A stretch of 64,000 nucleotides of DNA from Desulfurispirillum indicum S5 (GCF_000177635.2 NC_014836.1:2244001-2308000), one strand, 5' to 3'; shown: positions 30,335 through 39,908, numbered from the stretch's first letter. Made by a program: numbers and translations. The notes: a model not told the origin generated them from the sequence alone.

Positions 30335-30808
30335 ATGAATGCCAACTTCATCAATCCATTTGTAGCGTCCACCATCAGCGTGTTGGCATCCATCATCAAG
30401 GTGCCGCCAAAGCGCGATAAAATATTTCTCAAGGAGGGTGTTCAGCCCACCTACGACATCACGGCCATCATCGGCGTCAATGGCGATGTGCACGGAACCG
30501 TTGCCATCAGCTTCCCCCGTGAGGTGGCCCTCAGATTTGTCAGTTCCTTCACCGGCGAAGAAAAGTCTACCATCAACGAAGAGGTACTGGACGCCCTGGG
30601 GGAATTCGCCAATATTGTCAGCGGTGGTGCCAAGCGCGAGCTCAGCACCACTGGCGTACGCTTCAAGATATCCATCCCCAGTGTGATCACCGGGCGCGAT
30701 CACAAACTCACGCCACCACGCAACACCCAGTGCATTGTCCTGCCCTTTGAGGTGGAGGGTATCGGGAAATTCGTGGTGGAAGTCAGCCTGCGTGAAACTG
30801 TACAGTAA
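30335..30808 (+). CDS. cheX: CheX-family chemotaxis phosphatase
   Basis: 157 residues from the ATG at 30335 (AAGGTGAG upstream). The family hallmarks are NGDVHGTVAISFP and the catalytic helix LGEFANIVSGGAK containing the Glu-x2-Asn pair that dephosphorylates CheY-P. The C-terminal LPFEVEGIGKFVVEVSL is also typical. It follows nifV by 134 bases and is probably transcribed separately; other chemotaxis genes lie at 44-47 kb. Confidence 0.88.
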   Translation: MNANFINPFVASTISVLASIIKVPPKRDKIFLKEGVQPTYDITAIIGVNGDVHGTVAISFPREVALRFVSSFTGEEKSTINEEVLDALGEFANIVSGGAKRELSTTGVRFKISIPSVITGRDHKLTPPRNTQCIVLPFEVEGIGKFVVEVSLRETVQ

Positions 30809-30820
30809 CGAGCACACCGC

Positions 30821-31297
30821 TTACCCGGAACCCTGGATAATCGCTGCCAGCGTTCCCCCCGTCAGCCTCAGCAGGTCAGCGGGTGCCAGCTCAATCTCCA
30901 GCCCACGTCGCCCGGCGCTGACAAACACCGTGGAAAATTCCTGGGCCGAGCTGTCGAGAACCAGCTTCAGGCGTTTTTTCTGCCCCAGGGGGCTCACGCC
31001 ACCCAGCACATAGCCAGTCACCCGTTCCACATCGTGCGCGGCCGCCATTTCCGCTCCTTTGACGCCCAGGGCACGGGCCATCATCTTCATGCTCAGCCTG
31101 GAGTCCACCGGAAGCACCGCGACCCCAAAGCCTCCTCCATCCAGCTGGACCACCAGCGTCTTGAAAACCCGCTCTCCGGAAACACCCAGCTTTTGCGCGG
31201 CCTCGGCACCGTAGGAAGCATGGGAGGGGTCGTGGGTATACTCGTGCATCACAAACTCAATGCCAGCTTTTCTGGCAGACAGAACTGCGGGTGTCAT
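30821..31297 (-). CDS. ybaK: YbaK/EbsC-type Cys-tRNA(Pro) deacylase
   Basis: 158 residues from the ATG at 31297, which follows GAGGAGG. It hydrolyses Cys mischarged on tRNA(Pro). The YbaK pattern is visible: HEYTHDP, YGAEAAQKLGVSGERVFKTLVVQL, VLPVDSRLSMKMMARALGVK and YVLGGVSPLGQKK. The gene is convergent with cheX, with a 12-base gap, and follows the yidD-like gene on the same strand by 33 bases. Confidence 0.9.
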   Translation of the reverse strand: MTPAVLSARKAGIEFVMHEYTHDPSHASYGAEAAQKLGVSGERVFKTLVVQLDGGGFGVAVLPVDSRLSMKMMARALGVKGAEMAAAHDVERVTGYVLGGVSPLGQKKRLKLVLDSSAQEFSTVFVSAGRRGLEIELAPADLLRLTGGTLAAIIQGSG

Positions 31298-31330
31298 ATG
31301 CTCCTCCTCGAGCAGGCCGCTGAAAGGCAC

Positions 31331-31723
31331 CTACCACCAGACATTGGCCTCCAGTGGGTCATAGATATACTGACGGCCATTTTCATAGATGCGATGGGGA
31401 TTTGTGGAGGGGTCAATCTCGCGGATCAGTCGATCCGCCGTCAGGAACATCCCCAGCCAGAACCCCTGCTGTTCAAAGGCCTGAATGGCATAGCGACTGG
31501 ATACGGGGTAACTCTTGCTGCGGTCCGTATCCACCCGTGAAGCCGTACGCTGGTAGAGGCGGATGAGACTGACCCCCATGGCGCTGCCAAAGGAATCTGA
31601 AACCTCCGGGCGCTGCACTCCCGATGGCCGTGGTTCATCCCAGGGTTCATTCATCCGCGCAGTCGCCTGAGCGGTGGCCATTATCAGAACAAGGCTCAAT
31701 GTGCTCAGCAAGCGTCTTGTCAT
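31331..31723 (-). CDS. Exported YidD-like protein lacking the family cysteines
   Basis: 130 residues from the ATG at 31723 (GGAG upstream), with a signal peptide (LLSTLSLVLIMATAQATA). The segment SLIRLYQRTASRVDTDRSKSYPVSSRYAIQAFEQQGFWLGMFLTADRLIREID has the YidD spacing: LIRxYQ, the Pro-x-S-S-x-Y-A helix start, G-x-x-x-G and RLIR. The usual three cysteines (RCxF-PTCS, RC) are replaced by Ser, Val and Glu. Ordinary YidD is a small peripheral inner-membrane protein aiding YidC insertion; a periplasmic version with a cleaved signal is different. The family link is by pattern; function unknown. Confidence 0.65.
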   Translation of the reverse strand: MTRRLLSTLSLVLIMATAQATARMNEPWDEPRPSGVQRPEVSDSFGSAMGVSLIRLYQRTASRVDTDRSKSYPVSSRYAIQAFEQQGFWLGMFLTADRLIREIDPSTNPHRIYENGRQYIYDPLEANVWW

Positions 31724-31776
31724 GCAGTACTCCATCCCTTTCACTCTCTCGAAGCCTTTACGTAAAGGAAGTATAA

Positions 31777-32563
31777 CTCAACTTTCGCGCCCCCGAAACG
31801 GCAGATTGCCGGCACCGACCCGGATACCATGCTGGAATGGCGGAAATAGTTCTGCACAGACTGAGTCTTTGACATTCCGATTCCATTACTCAGGAATTTT
31901 CCTTGCCACTTTTGACTCGCCAAAAGTGGCGCAAAAGCGACCCCCAGTGCTGTCCTTCTCAGCCGTCCGCTTGCCTGGAACTGGGGACCGCAAACAACCG
32001 CCCTCCGTGGCTTTTGGTTTGCGGTTGCCGCCCTCGTGGCGGCAACCCTGCGGGTCTACCGCGTTCCAGTCAGCACGTCCTGGCTGGGCCAGCACACGGG
32101 GGAGAGGCAGAAGCAGACAGTTCCCCCCTGAGCCCGTCCGGTGAGTGCGACGCCTGGCTGGCAAGACCCGAACGGGACACTCACAGGAAGTGAGTGGTCC
32201 GGCAGCACTGCAAGGATGCAGGGGTCAGGCGACGCAAAGAGGCCCAGGTGCAAGGCGCCGGCAAAGCGAGGAGGGAGGCGTGCTCCCCGTACGTCGCAGT
32301 GACGAGTGATGCCCGGCAACGCCGCAGATGGGCCTCTTTGAGCAGCCTGCTGCCGGATCTCCAGAACAGGCGAGCAGGCGAACCGGAAAAACGGGCGTTC
32401 GGGGGGCGCGTTTTTGAGTCCTTTTTGCGCGGTCAAAAAGGATAATATCCGGAAGCGAAAAAAGATACCAGATGAGCCAAGCATGCAAAGTCAATACGGT
32501 TCTTGCATGATAAACATCAGAATAATGACGCTTAAACCAAGACGACAAGATGCGAAACTTCAG
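31777..32563 (+). mobile_element. LR large repeat, copy 2 (most complete)
   Basis: 787 bp from CTCAACTTTCGCGCC to GATGCGAAACTTCAG, which are imperfect inverted ends. Internal hairpins are GCCACTTTTG-N6-CAAAAGTGGC (31911-31936), CACTCAC-AGGAA-GTGAGTG, the SR-like core with CAAAGAGGCCCA (32235-32246) pairing TGGGCCTCTTTG (32329-32340), and TCCTTTTTG-N6-CAAAAAGGA (about 32418-32441). No transposase or conserved reading frame is present. Orientation is set by this copy. Confidence 0.9.
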
Positions 32564-32680
32564 ATGTACATCAGCACTTCGGTATTCATATTGTGGAAAC
32601 ACAAAACCCGTGTTACAAATTAACCATACCTTTTCTTATGTGTCACAAGGAAGAATCAACATACCTTACGGTGGGAGAAC

Positions 32681-34792
32681 ATGCAGATACGCGGGTTATA
32701 TTTCCATACCCTGCTACCTTTCTTCTGCGCACTGCTGCTTTATGGCGGTGTCTTTTCTGTCAACGCCCACAGCGCCGTGCATCTTTCCGATGACGAGCGC
32801 GATTTCCTGGCTCAGCGCCAGGAGGTCGTCTTTGTCAGCCAGACCAACTACCCCCCCTTCGAATTCAGCGACGACTACGGCACCCGCAATGGGATGATGA
32901 TCGAACTGGCACGCTGGATCAGTGCAGAAATGGGTTTTCACGCACGCTTTCTGGATATGGAGTTTCTTGAAGCCCAACAGGCGGTGCTGTCGGGTGAGGC
33001 CGATGTGCTGACCAGTTTTTTTTACAGTGCGCTGCGCGATGAGACCTTTGACTTCACCCAGACCATCTTCGAGGTTCCCGCTTCCATTTTCATCGCCGCC
33101 GACCGTCCAGATATACGCGGGCTGCGAGATCTGCACGGTAAACGCATTGCCATGCAGCGCGGCGATTACGCCGCCGAGTTCCTGCAGCAGCAGAATATTG
33201 ACTTCGAGATCGTGCCGACGGGCAGTTTTGCCGAGGCGGCGGAAGCCGTGATTCGAGGCAGGGCAGACGCCGTCATCGGCGATGAACAGATCGTACTCTA
33301 CCACCTCTACCGCCACAATCTCTACGACCGCATGAAGATTGTGGGTGAGCCGCTCTACATCGGCCTCAACAGCATGGCCGTCAAAAATGGCAACGCCATG
33401 CTGCAATCGATACTCAATAAAGGCATTGACCATGCTTTCTCCAGCGGCATGCTGGACAGGCTGAATCAGAAGTGGCTCGGCACCAGTATTCCAGGGCGCA
33501 GCATCAACTGGATTGAGCTGTGGCCCTACGCTCTGGCCCTCCTTGGCGGCATTGCCCTGGTGGTACTCTGGAACGTTCAGCTGCAGCGGGTGGTGGCCAG
33601 CCAGACAGCACAGCTGCGTCGCAACGAGCAGCACCTGACAGCAACCATTGACGAACTGCGCGAAAGCCAGGCCCATAACCAGGCTCTGCTTGCCGCCATG
33701 CCCGACATGATCTTTACTCTGGACGAACAGGGGGTGTTTCTGGATTTTCACGCCACTGACCTGGCCGGACCACAGCTTATGCCATCCCGGCAATTCCTGG
33801 GTCGGCCTGTCACGGAAATTCTGCCGCCAGAGGCTGCCCGCCAGACCATGGAGGCCATTGCCGGTATCGGCAATGGCGAGCGGCTGCATCTTTTCCATTA
33901 CCAGCTGAAAATCAGCGGTCAGCTCTCTTTCTTTGAATGCCGGCTCGTTCCCTGCGAACCCGGCCACTTTCTGGCACTGGTGCGCGACATCACCGAGAGC
34001 AAAAGGGCGAAGGATGAGCTGGAGCAGGTTCTCCGGCGCCAAGAGGACCAGATTGCCGAAGCGGTGCAGACGGTGCGCCAGCAGGAGCGCATGCTCTTTG
34101 AACAGAGCCGCCGCCACTCGCTGCTGAATCTGATGGTCAATCTGGCCCACCAGTGGCGCCAGCCCCTCTATATAGCTTCCCTCACCCTTGATGAGATAGA
34201 GATTCTCTTCCAGGAAGGTGAGCTGACCGCAGAAATTCTGACAGAGCGCATTCGGGCGGGCCAGCAGGAGATCTTCCGCCTTTCGGAGACCATTTCGCAG
34301 TTTACCGAGCTTTACCAGTCCAATGACATCGAGCGCAGCGCCTTCGCGCTGTCGAGCCTGTGCGACCAGGCTGCGCATTTTCTTTCCAGTGAAGGCTCCC
34401 GTAAGCTGCAGATACACAATCAGATCGACCCAGCCCTGATCGTCACCGTCAATCGCAATGACCTCATTGAAATCTTCGTGGAACTCCTGCGCAATGCCGT
34501 CTCCACTATGGGTGAACGCAATATCCGGGACGGTGCCATAACCATCGCAGCCACCGTTGATGGGCAGAACGTGCAAGTATGCCTGGAAGACACCCTGGGG
34601 GGTATTGACCAGCAGATCCTGCCCCAGCTCTTCGATCCCTATGTCACCACCTCATTCCGATCACGGGACAAGGGCATGGGGCTCTATGTGGTCCGCCGTA
34701 TCGTGGAAGACTCCTACAACGGCGAAATCAGCGCCGAAAACACCGAAAACGGCGCGCGTTTCCGAATTATCCTGCGCGGGGTGCGCCAGTAG
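32681..34792 (+). CDS. Membrane sensor histidine kinase with solute-binding and PAS domains
   Basis: 703 residues. A signal/anchor at 10-28 exports a bacterial solute-binding (SBP_bac_3) domain at about 45-268 (EVVFVSQTNYPPFEF, GEADVLTSFFYSALRDETFDFTQ, GKRIAMQRGDYAAEFL). A helix at about 278-298 crosses the membrane, followed by a PAS domain (about 330-440). The H-box AHQWRQPL has His490. The ATPase region has NDLIEIFVELLRNAV and GMGLYVVRRIVEDSYNG. It likely senses a periplasmic amino-acid-like ligand. No response regulator is adjacent. Confidence 0.9.
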   Translation: MQIRGLYFHTLLPFFCALLLYGGVFSVNAHSAVHLSDDERDFLAQRQEVVFVSQTNYPPFEFSDDYGTRNGMMIELARWISAEMGFHARFLDMEFLEAQQAVLSGEADVLTSFFYSALRDETFDFTQTIFEVPASIFIAADRPDIRGLRDLHGKRIAMQRGDYAAEFLQQQNIDFEIVPTGSFAEAAEAVIRGRADAVIGDEQIVLYHLYRHNLYDRMKIVGEPLYIGLNSMAVKNGNAMLQSILNKGIDHAFSSGMLDRLNQKWLGTSIPGRSINWIELWPYALALLGGIALVVLWNVQLQRVVASQTAQLRRNEQHLTATIDELRESQAHNQALLAAMPDMIFTLDEQGVFLDFHATDLAGPQLMPSRQFLGRPVTEILPPEAARQTMEAIAGIGNGERLHLFHYQLKISGQLSFFECRLVPCEPGHFLALVRDITESKRAKDELEQVLRRQEDQIAEAVQTVRQQERMLFEQSRRHSLLNLMVNLAHQWRQPLYIASLTLDEIEILFQEGELTAEILTERIRAGQQEIFRLSETISQFTELYQSNDIERSAFALSSLCDQAAHFLSSEGSRKLQIHNQIDPALIVTVNRNDLIEIFVELLRNAVSTMGERNIRDGAITIAATVDGQNVQVCLEDTLGGIDQQILPQLFDPYVTTSFRSRDKGMGLYVVRRIVEDSYNGEISAENTENGARFRIILRGVRQ

Positions 34793-34965
34793 GAATGTTT
34801 CACCCGCGCGCTGCTGTGCGGATACGTCCTTCTCTTCGCGCCACTGGCCAGAAAATCCCCGAACACACCTCCCCCTTTCAGGGAAAATCTGCTATCATGC
34901 TTGATTGCGTCAATTCACATGGTCATCAATTTTTTTGGCAGCAAATATATTTTTCGAGGTACGCC

Positions 34966-35256
34966 ATGATAGTATTTATGGGAAAAGACAAAGCTGACTC
35001 GGCCCACATCCGCCAACGCAACCGCCAGGCCCACGTGGAACGCCTGAAAAAATTCCATGAGGAAGGACTGATCGCCTTTGGTGGTCCCCTGAAGGACGAC
35101 AGCAACGAAAACATGATCGGCAGCCTGATCCTCTTCCATACCGACTCACTGGATATGGTGAAGGAGATCATGGAAGACGACCCCTATACCCGCGAAGGAC
35201 TCTTTGAAAGCACGCAGATCCACCGCGTCGACAAAGTGCTCACCTCCCCTTTATGA
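34966..35256 (+). CDS. YciI family protein
   Basis: 96 residues from the ATG at 34966 (CGAGGT upstream); longer in-frame extensions have no support. The YciI pattern is present: HVERLKKFHEEGLIAFGGPL, NMIGSLILF, DPYTREGLFESTQIH. Members are small dimeric ferredoxin-like proteins, some with dehalogenase-like active sites. Here the biochemical role is unknown. The stop overlaps the rlmI start (ATGA). Confidence 0.85.
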   Translation: MIVFMGKDKADSAHIRQRNRQAHVERLKKFHEEGLIAFGGPLKDDSNENMIGSLILFHTDSLDMVKEIMEDDPYTREGLFESTQIHRVDKVLTSPL

Positions 35257-36422
35257 AACGCGTCTGGATCAAGCCCAAGGCACGCAAGCACATTGTAGGC
35301 GGCCACCCCTGGGTGTTCAGTGGTGCCATTGCCCGCACGGAAGAGCCCCTGGATGCCAGCGATACGGTGGCGGTCTACGAGGGCGAAGCCTTTCTTGGCT
35401 GCGGCCTCTACAATCCCGACAGCCAGATTCGCATCCGCATGTTTTCCCGCCTTGAACGCGAGTGCGACGGCGCTTACCTCGAACAGGTGCTGCGCGAGGC
35501 TCAGTCAAGGCGTCTGGAACTGCTGAACCCCGCTCAGACCAACTGCTATCGCCTGCTGAACTCCGAAGGTGACGGTGTACCCGGCCTGGTGGTGGATATC
35601 TACGACAGCGTGGCGGTGCTGCAGATCACAACTGCGGCCATGGACGCCCGACGCACCCAGATCGTGGAACAGCTGCGCCTGGTTCTGGAGCCAATTGCCA
35701 TTATCGAGCGCAGCGATGGCAGCGTCCGCCAGATGGAGGGCCTGGCCCCTTCCAGCGGCGTCCTGTGGGGTACCCTGCCGGAAAGCCTGCAGGTGCGTGA
35801 AAACGGCATCACCTATGTGGTGCAGCCCCTGGAGGGACAGAAAACCGGATTTTACCTTGACCAGCGCGATAACCGCCTGCTGCTGCGCCACCTCAGCCAG
35901 GGGCGCGAGGTGCTCAACTGCTTCTGCTACACGGGGGGGTTCTCCCTCAATGCCCTGAGAGGCGAAGCCAGCCTGGTCAAAAGCGTCGACGTCAGCGCCA
36001 CCGCCCTGCACCTGCTCAGTACCAATATACGACTGAACCAGATGGACGACTCGTCCCATATCATGGTCAAGGAAGATGTCTTCGACTTCCTGCGCAGCGA
36101 TCAGGAGCAGTATGACACCATCATTCTCGACCCGCCCCCTTTCGTGAAACGCGCGGACAAGATCGCCCAGGCTGAAGCCGCCTACAAGGACATCAACCTG
36201 CTGGCCATGAGGAAACTCCGCCCCGGCGGGCATCTGCTGAGCTTCTCCTGCAGTGGTCACATGGATATTCAGCGCTTCGAGGAAGTGCTGCGCTGGGCCG
36301 CCATGGACAGCGGCAAGACGGTACGAGTTCTGCAGCGGCTCGGCGCTGGCATGGATCATCCCCGAATCCTGGGCCACCGCGAAGGGGAGTACCTCAAGGG
36401 ATTTCTGCTGCAGGTTCAGTAG
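35253..36422 (+). CDS. rlmI: 23S rRNA (cytosine-C5) methyltransferase, RlmI family
   Basis: 389 residues. The N-terminal PUA domain (KPKARKHIVGGHPWVFSGAI) is followed by an EEHEE domain with NCYRLLNSEGDGVPGLVVDIY and the C-terminal Rossmann methyltransferase. The latter has GQKTGFYLDQRDNR, VLNCFCYTGGFSLNAL, SVDVSATAL and LDPPPFVK. This matches RlmI/RlmK-like enzymes that methylate 23S rRNA C1962. The catalytic Cys is expected in the late FSCSG motif, which is present. Confidence 0.9.
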   Translation: MKRVWIKPKARKHIVGGHPWVFSGAIARTEEPLDASDTVAVYEGEAFLGCGLYNPDSQIRIRMFSRLERECDGAYLEQVLREAQSRRLELLNPAQTNCYRLLNSEGDGVPGLVVDIYDSVAVLQITTAAMDARRTQIVEQLRLVLEPIAIIERSDGSVRQMEGLAPSSGVLWGTLPESLQVRENGITYVVQPLEGQKTGFYLDQRDNRLLLRHLSQGREVLNCFCYTGGFSLNALRGEASLVKSVDVSATALHLLSTNIRLNQMDDSSHIMVKEDVFDFLRSDQEQYDTIILDPPPFVKRADKIAQAEAAYKDINLLAMRKLRPGGHLLSFSCSGHMDIQRFEEVLRWAAMDSGKTVRVLQRLGAGMDHPRILGHREGEYLKGFLLQVQ

Positions 36423-36563
36423 AAATTCTTTTTCTCTTTACAATTCCATATTCACTCGTGCTCCGGAAAAGCGTATGCTGCCCACGCATGCTGCCGCTGA
36501 CTCCAGGGCACGCCAGCACGTCGGGCGATACCGCACGCGCTACCGTCACACAAGGGTACCCAC

Positions 36564-37640
36564 ATGAAACTCAATTATGACAAGCACAATGGCGAAATAG
36601 AAACGCTCATCGAAGGGCTGATCGCCATGACAGGCTGCCAGAAAAACACCGAGATCATTCGCGAAATGATTCTCAGCGCCCTGAAAGCCGCCGGCGATAA
36701 CATGGGGCGAGGTGATCTGAAGATTATCAACAATACCATCAAGGAGATGCGCTACTCCTTCAATCTCTTCGCCAGGTACACCGACAAGCGCAAGGTCACC
36801 GTCTTCGGTTCAGCACGCATCAAGGACAATGAGCCCGCTTACGAACTGGCGCGGGAGTTCTCCCGCAAGATATCCCAGTGGGATTACATGGTCATCACCG
36901 GTGCCGGTGGAGGCATCATGCAGGCGGGCAATGAGGGCGCGGGAACCGACAACTCCTTCGGCGTCGGCATCGACCTGCCCTTTGAACAATCGGCCAACCA
37001 GTGGATTCACAACGACATCAAGCTCATCAACTTTAAGTATTTTTTCACCCGCAAGGTGAATTTTCTCAAGGAAGCCAGTGCCGTGGTGCTCTTCCCCGGC
37101 GGCTTCGGTACCCACGATGAGGCCTTTGAAACCCTGACCCTGGTGCAGACGGGCAAGTCCAATATCATTCCGGTCATCTTCATCGACCCCACCGGCAACA
37201 ACCTGTGGCGCGGCCTGGAAGAGTACATGCGCGTGCACCTCTACCGCACCGGGCTGATCAGCGAAGACGACATGCACCTGTACACCATCATGAACAGCAT
37301 CGATGACGCCATCAGCGAAATACTCCACTTCTACAAGCGCTTTCACTCCTACCGCTACGTACGCGATCACCTGGTTATCCGCATGAACTCGCCCCTGACG
37401 GCAGAGCAGCTGGATTTCCTGAACCACGATTTCAAGGATATCCTCGTCTCGGGCACCATTGAAGCCACCGGACCGCTCCCCGAAGAACAGGAAGAAGCCG
37501 GAACCCTGCACCTGCCGCGGCTGAAACTGCACTTTGACCGCCGCAGCCTCGGCCGGCTGCGACTGCTGATCGACATGCTCAATGGCTTTGAGATTCGGGA
37601 GGATCAGGCCCTGGAAACGCAGGAAGGACCATCCATATGA
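36564..37640 (+). CDS. LOG family (TIGR00730-type) Rossmann protein
   Basis: 358 residues. The core has VTVFGSAR, ITGAGGGIMQAGNEGAG and VLFPGGFGTHDEAFE, the paired GGGxGIM and PGGxGTxxE motifs of LOG/lysine-decarboxylase-like nucleotide hydrolases that split nucleoside monophosphates at the N-glycosidic bond. N- and C-terminal extensions make it longer than plain LOG, closer to PpnN-like proteins. The stop overlaps the next gene's start by four bases, so it is coupled to the phosphatase. Confidence 0.85.
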   Translation: MKLNYDKHNGEIETLIEGLIAMTGCQKNTEIIREMILSALKAAGDNMGRGDLKIINNTIKEMRYSFNLFARYTDKRKVTVFGSARIKDNEPAYELAREFSRKISQWDYMVITGAGGGIMQAGNEGAGTDNSFGVGIDLPFEQSANQWIHNDIKLINFKYFFTRKVNFLKEASAVVLFPGGFGTHDEAFETLTLVQTGKSNIIPVIFIDPTGNNLWRGLEEYMRVHLYRTGLISEDDMHLYTIMNSIDDAISEILHFYKRFHSYRYVRDHLVIRMNSPLTAEQLDFLNHDFKDILVSGTIEATGPLPEEQEEAGTLHLPRLKLHFDRRSLGRLRLLIDMLNGFEIREDQALETQEGPSI

Positions 37641-38443
37641 ACACTCCGACCATGAACATCCAGACCATCGACCTGGTCTGGCAGGCGGGCACCATCATCC
37701 GCAACTTCATCAGCAAGCCGAAGGACATCCACTTCAAGGGCGAAATCGACCTGGTCACCTCCGCCGACCTGGCCGTGGAGGAGTACCTGAAGCGTGGACT
37801 GGCGGAACTCTTTCCCGACTACACCATTGTGGCGGAAGAGAGCGCCGATATCTCCTCGGGCAAAGCCCCTGCCAGGGCCATCTACATCGACCCCATCGAC
37901 GGCACCACCAACTTCGCCCACGATTTCCCCTTCGTGGCCATCTCCGTGGGGGCCTTCCGCGATGGCCAGCCGGAATGGGGCATTGTCTACAACCCCTATA
38001 ACGATGAACTCTACCACGCCGCCAGCGGTCAGGGCGCCTATCTCAATGGCAGTGCCATCGGCGTCAGCTCCACTGAAGTCTTCCGCCAGAGCCTGCTGGC
38101 CACCGGCTTTCCCTACAGCGTGGTGGAGTCCCCGCAACGCCGCCGTCTGCTGTTGGATGTGCTGGACCGTGTCCTGCAGGGCACCCAGGGAGTGCGCCGC
38201 TGCGGCAGCGCGGCCCTGGATCTGTGCTTTGTGGCCAGAGGTGTGCTGGATGGCTTCTATGAGTGGGGCCTGAAACCCTGGGATATTGCCGCCGGCATCG
38301 TCATCCTGCAGGAAGCGGGTGGCCGGGTCAGCGACACCGCCGGCCGCGATCACGACCTCTTCACCGATGGTATCATCGCCACCAACGGACATATTCACGA
38401 AGCGCTGCACCAGTGCATCGCCTCTGCCACAAGGACTCCATAA
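37637..38443 (+). CDS. Inositol-1-monophosphatase family protein (SuhB-like)
   Basis: 268 residues. The metal-binding motifs are complete: VAEES, DPIDGTTNFAHDFPF, and the C-terminal LKPWDIAAGIVILQEAGG. These Mg-dependent enzymes hydrolyse inositol phosphates or related sugar/nucleotide phosphates; E. coli SuhB also acts in antitermination. An ATGA overlap with the LOG gene and a TAATG junction with the next gene indicate a coupled operon. Confidence 0.92.
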   Translation: MNTPTMNIQTIDLVWQAGTIIRNFISKPKDIHFKGEIDLVTSADLAVEEYLKRGLAELFPDYTIVAEESADISSGKAPARAIYIDPIDGTTNFAHDFPFVAISVGAFRDGQPEWGIVYNPYNDELYHAASGQGAYLNGSAIGVSSTEVFRQSLLATGFPYSVVESPQRRRLLLDVLDRVLQGTQGVRRCGSAALDLCFVARGVLDGFYEWGLKPWDIAAGIVILQEAGGRVSDTAGRDHDLFTDGIIATNGHIHEALHQCIASATRTP

Positions 38444-38928
38444 TGGCCATTTTCAGTAAAAACGCCTCCCTGTTTTTTTTCCAGAAGGTCAATGACCTCA
38501 TTTTCAAGCTCATGGTTCCCCTGGTGGTCATCGCCCTGATACTGGGTTTCGCCAATATCTTCATCGACATCTCCAGCCTCTTCACCCGCGACATCACCGT
38601 AGCCCAGGCGTTTCCCGTGGTGGTTACCAACATCCTGTCCATGTTCATCGTCATCGAACTGTTCAAGAGCATTGTGGAATACTTTGAAATCAAACGCCTC
38701 AAGCTGACCACAATCATGGATGTCGCCATCGTCTTCATGCTGCGGGAAATCATGATCGCCGTCTACGCCCACAAGCTCAGCGCCACCGAGATCGGCCTGC
38801 TGGCCCTGACCCTGCTGGTCATCGGCATCACCCGCACCCTGACGATCGTCTTCACCCCTTACAGCGAAAATGGCGCGACGGAGAGGCTGCGCCGTAAATT
38901 CGGACTGGACAAGGAAGAAGCCCCCTAA
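38443..38928 (+). CDS. PsiE-like membrane protein
   Basis: 161 residues with four predicted membrane helices (LMVPLVVIALILGFANIFI, FPVVVTNILSMFIVIELF, TTIMDVAIVFMLREIMIAV, GLLALTLLVIGITRTLTIV). The spacing and the REIMI segment match the phosphate-starvation-inducible PsiE family, whose role is not established. It starts within the stop codon of the upstream phosphatase gene (TAATG). Confidence 0.8.
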   Translation: MAIFSKNASLFFFQKVNDLIFKLMVPLVVIALILGFANIFIDISSLFTRDITVAQAFPVVVTNILSMFIVIELFKSIVEYFEIKRLKLTTIMDVAIVFMLREIMIAVYAHKLSATEIGLLALTLLVIGITRTLTIVFTPYSENGATERLRRKFGLDKEEAP

Positions 38929-38965
38929 CTCCCCCTCGCCTTCGTTTCACCGGCAAGGAGTCGCC

Positions 38966-39415
38966 ATGTCCCTGGATCTGCACCACCTCAGCCCCATAGC
39001 CGCCATCGATCTCTTTGTGGAGCACTATAACCGTGCCATTGGCAGTGGTGAACGCCACCCCATGGAAATCATCCACGGCTATGGCTCCAGTGGCGAAGGG
39101 GGCGTGATCCGCCGACACCTGCACCGCCTGCTGGCAGCCCACCCTGAACACCTCACCTTTGAGCCCGCCCCCGGAGGCAACCCCGGCGCCACCATCGTCC
39201 TTCCCCGCAAACCACTCCCTTCAACGACCAGCCTGCTGGCCAGCGAAATACTGGAATACTGCCAGAACCCGAAGACCAAAGAGAAAATAGCGGGAAAATT
39301 TCGCCAGCACGGCGACGCGAAAGTGATTGCCGCCATCAGCAGCCTGCAGAAGGAAGGGGCGTTGAAAATGATTCAGAAGGGAAAGCACAAATGCTTTGTG
39401 GAGCGCAAGGAATAA
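38966..39415 (+). CDS. Smr-domain protein
   Basis: 149 residues from the ATG at 38966 with AAGGAG upstream. The N-terminal LDLHHLSPIAAIDLFVEHYNRA and MEIIHGYGSSGEGGVIRRHLHRLL are the LDLHG-like and HGxG motifs of Smr endonuclease domains. The C-terminal 70 residues (ASEILEYCQNPKTKEKIAGKF, AAISSLQKEGALKMI) look like a small winged-helix. It would cut or bind nucleic acid. It closes the LOG-phosphatase-PsiE operon and is directly followed by repeats. Confidence 0.82.
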   Translation: MSLDLHHLSPIAAIDLFVEHYNRAIGSGERHPMEIIHGYGSSGEGGVIRRHLHRLLAAHPEHLTFEPAPGGNPGATIVLPRKPLPSTTSLLASEILEYCQNPKTKEKIAGKFRQHGDAKVIAAISSLQKEGALKMIQKGKHKCFVERKE

Positions 39416-39444
39416 ACCGCAACGCTCAGTCTGCCACCATGTCT

Positions 39445-39908
39445 GTGAGAAGTGAGGCGTACTTCCTGTACGTCGCAGCAACGAGCACTTGTGAGCAACG
39501 CCGCAGATGAGGGCTTTTCAGCAGCCTGACAGTCGGCGTGTCCTGGTTGGGAAAGAACACGGGGGAAAGACAGAAGCAGGCTGTTCCCCCCTGAGCCCGT
39601 CCGGTGAGTGCGACGCCTGGCTGGCAAGACCCGAAGGGACACTCACAGGAAGTGAGTGGTCCGGCAGCACTGCAGGGATGCAGGGGTCAGGCAACGCAAA
39701 GAGGCCCAGGTGCAAGGCGCGGGCAAAGCGAGGAGCGAGGCGTACTCCCTGTACGTCGCAGTGACGAGCGATGCCCGGCAACGCAGCAGATGGGCCTCTT
39801 TGAGCAGCCTGCTGCCGGATCTCCAGAACAGGCGAGCAGGCGAGCCGCAAAAACGGGCGTTCGGGGGGCGGTTTTTTTGGTCCTTTTTTGGCCGCACCAA
39901 AAAAGGAC
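39445..39908 (+). mobile_element. LR large repeat, copy 3 (5'-truncated SR-LR chimera)
   Basis: The left 86 bases are an SR element (GTGAGGCGTAC ... GGGCTTTTCAGCAGCCTG) fused at ACAGTCGGCG to the middle of an LR element. The LR part keeps the CACTCAC/GTGAGTG hairpin, an internal SR-like core with perfect CAAAGAGGCCCA/TGGGCCTCTTTG stem and the terminal hairpin GTCCTTTTTTGG/CCAAAAAAGGAC. It ends there, lacking the usual right end. The same fusion junction occurs in copy 5. Confidence 0.85.

Noticed and set aside
31903-32193. Small frames in LR copies giving similar peptides (for example KRPPVLSFSAVRLPG)
   Set aside because: Similarity follows from the DNA repeat. Frames shift or stop between copies and have no consistent start signals, so coding is unlikely.
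32714-34576. 620-codon minus-strand frame antisense to the solute-binding kinase
   Set aside because: The kinase frame holds clear H-box and ATPase motifs; the antisense frame is an artefact of codon usage.
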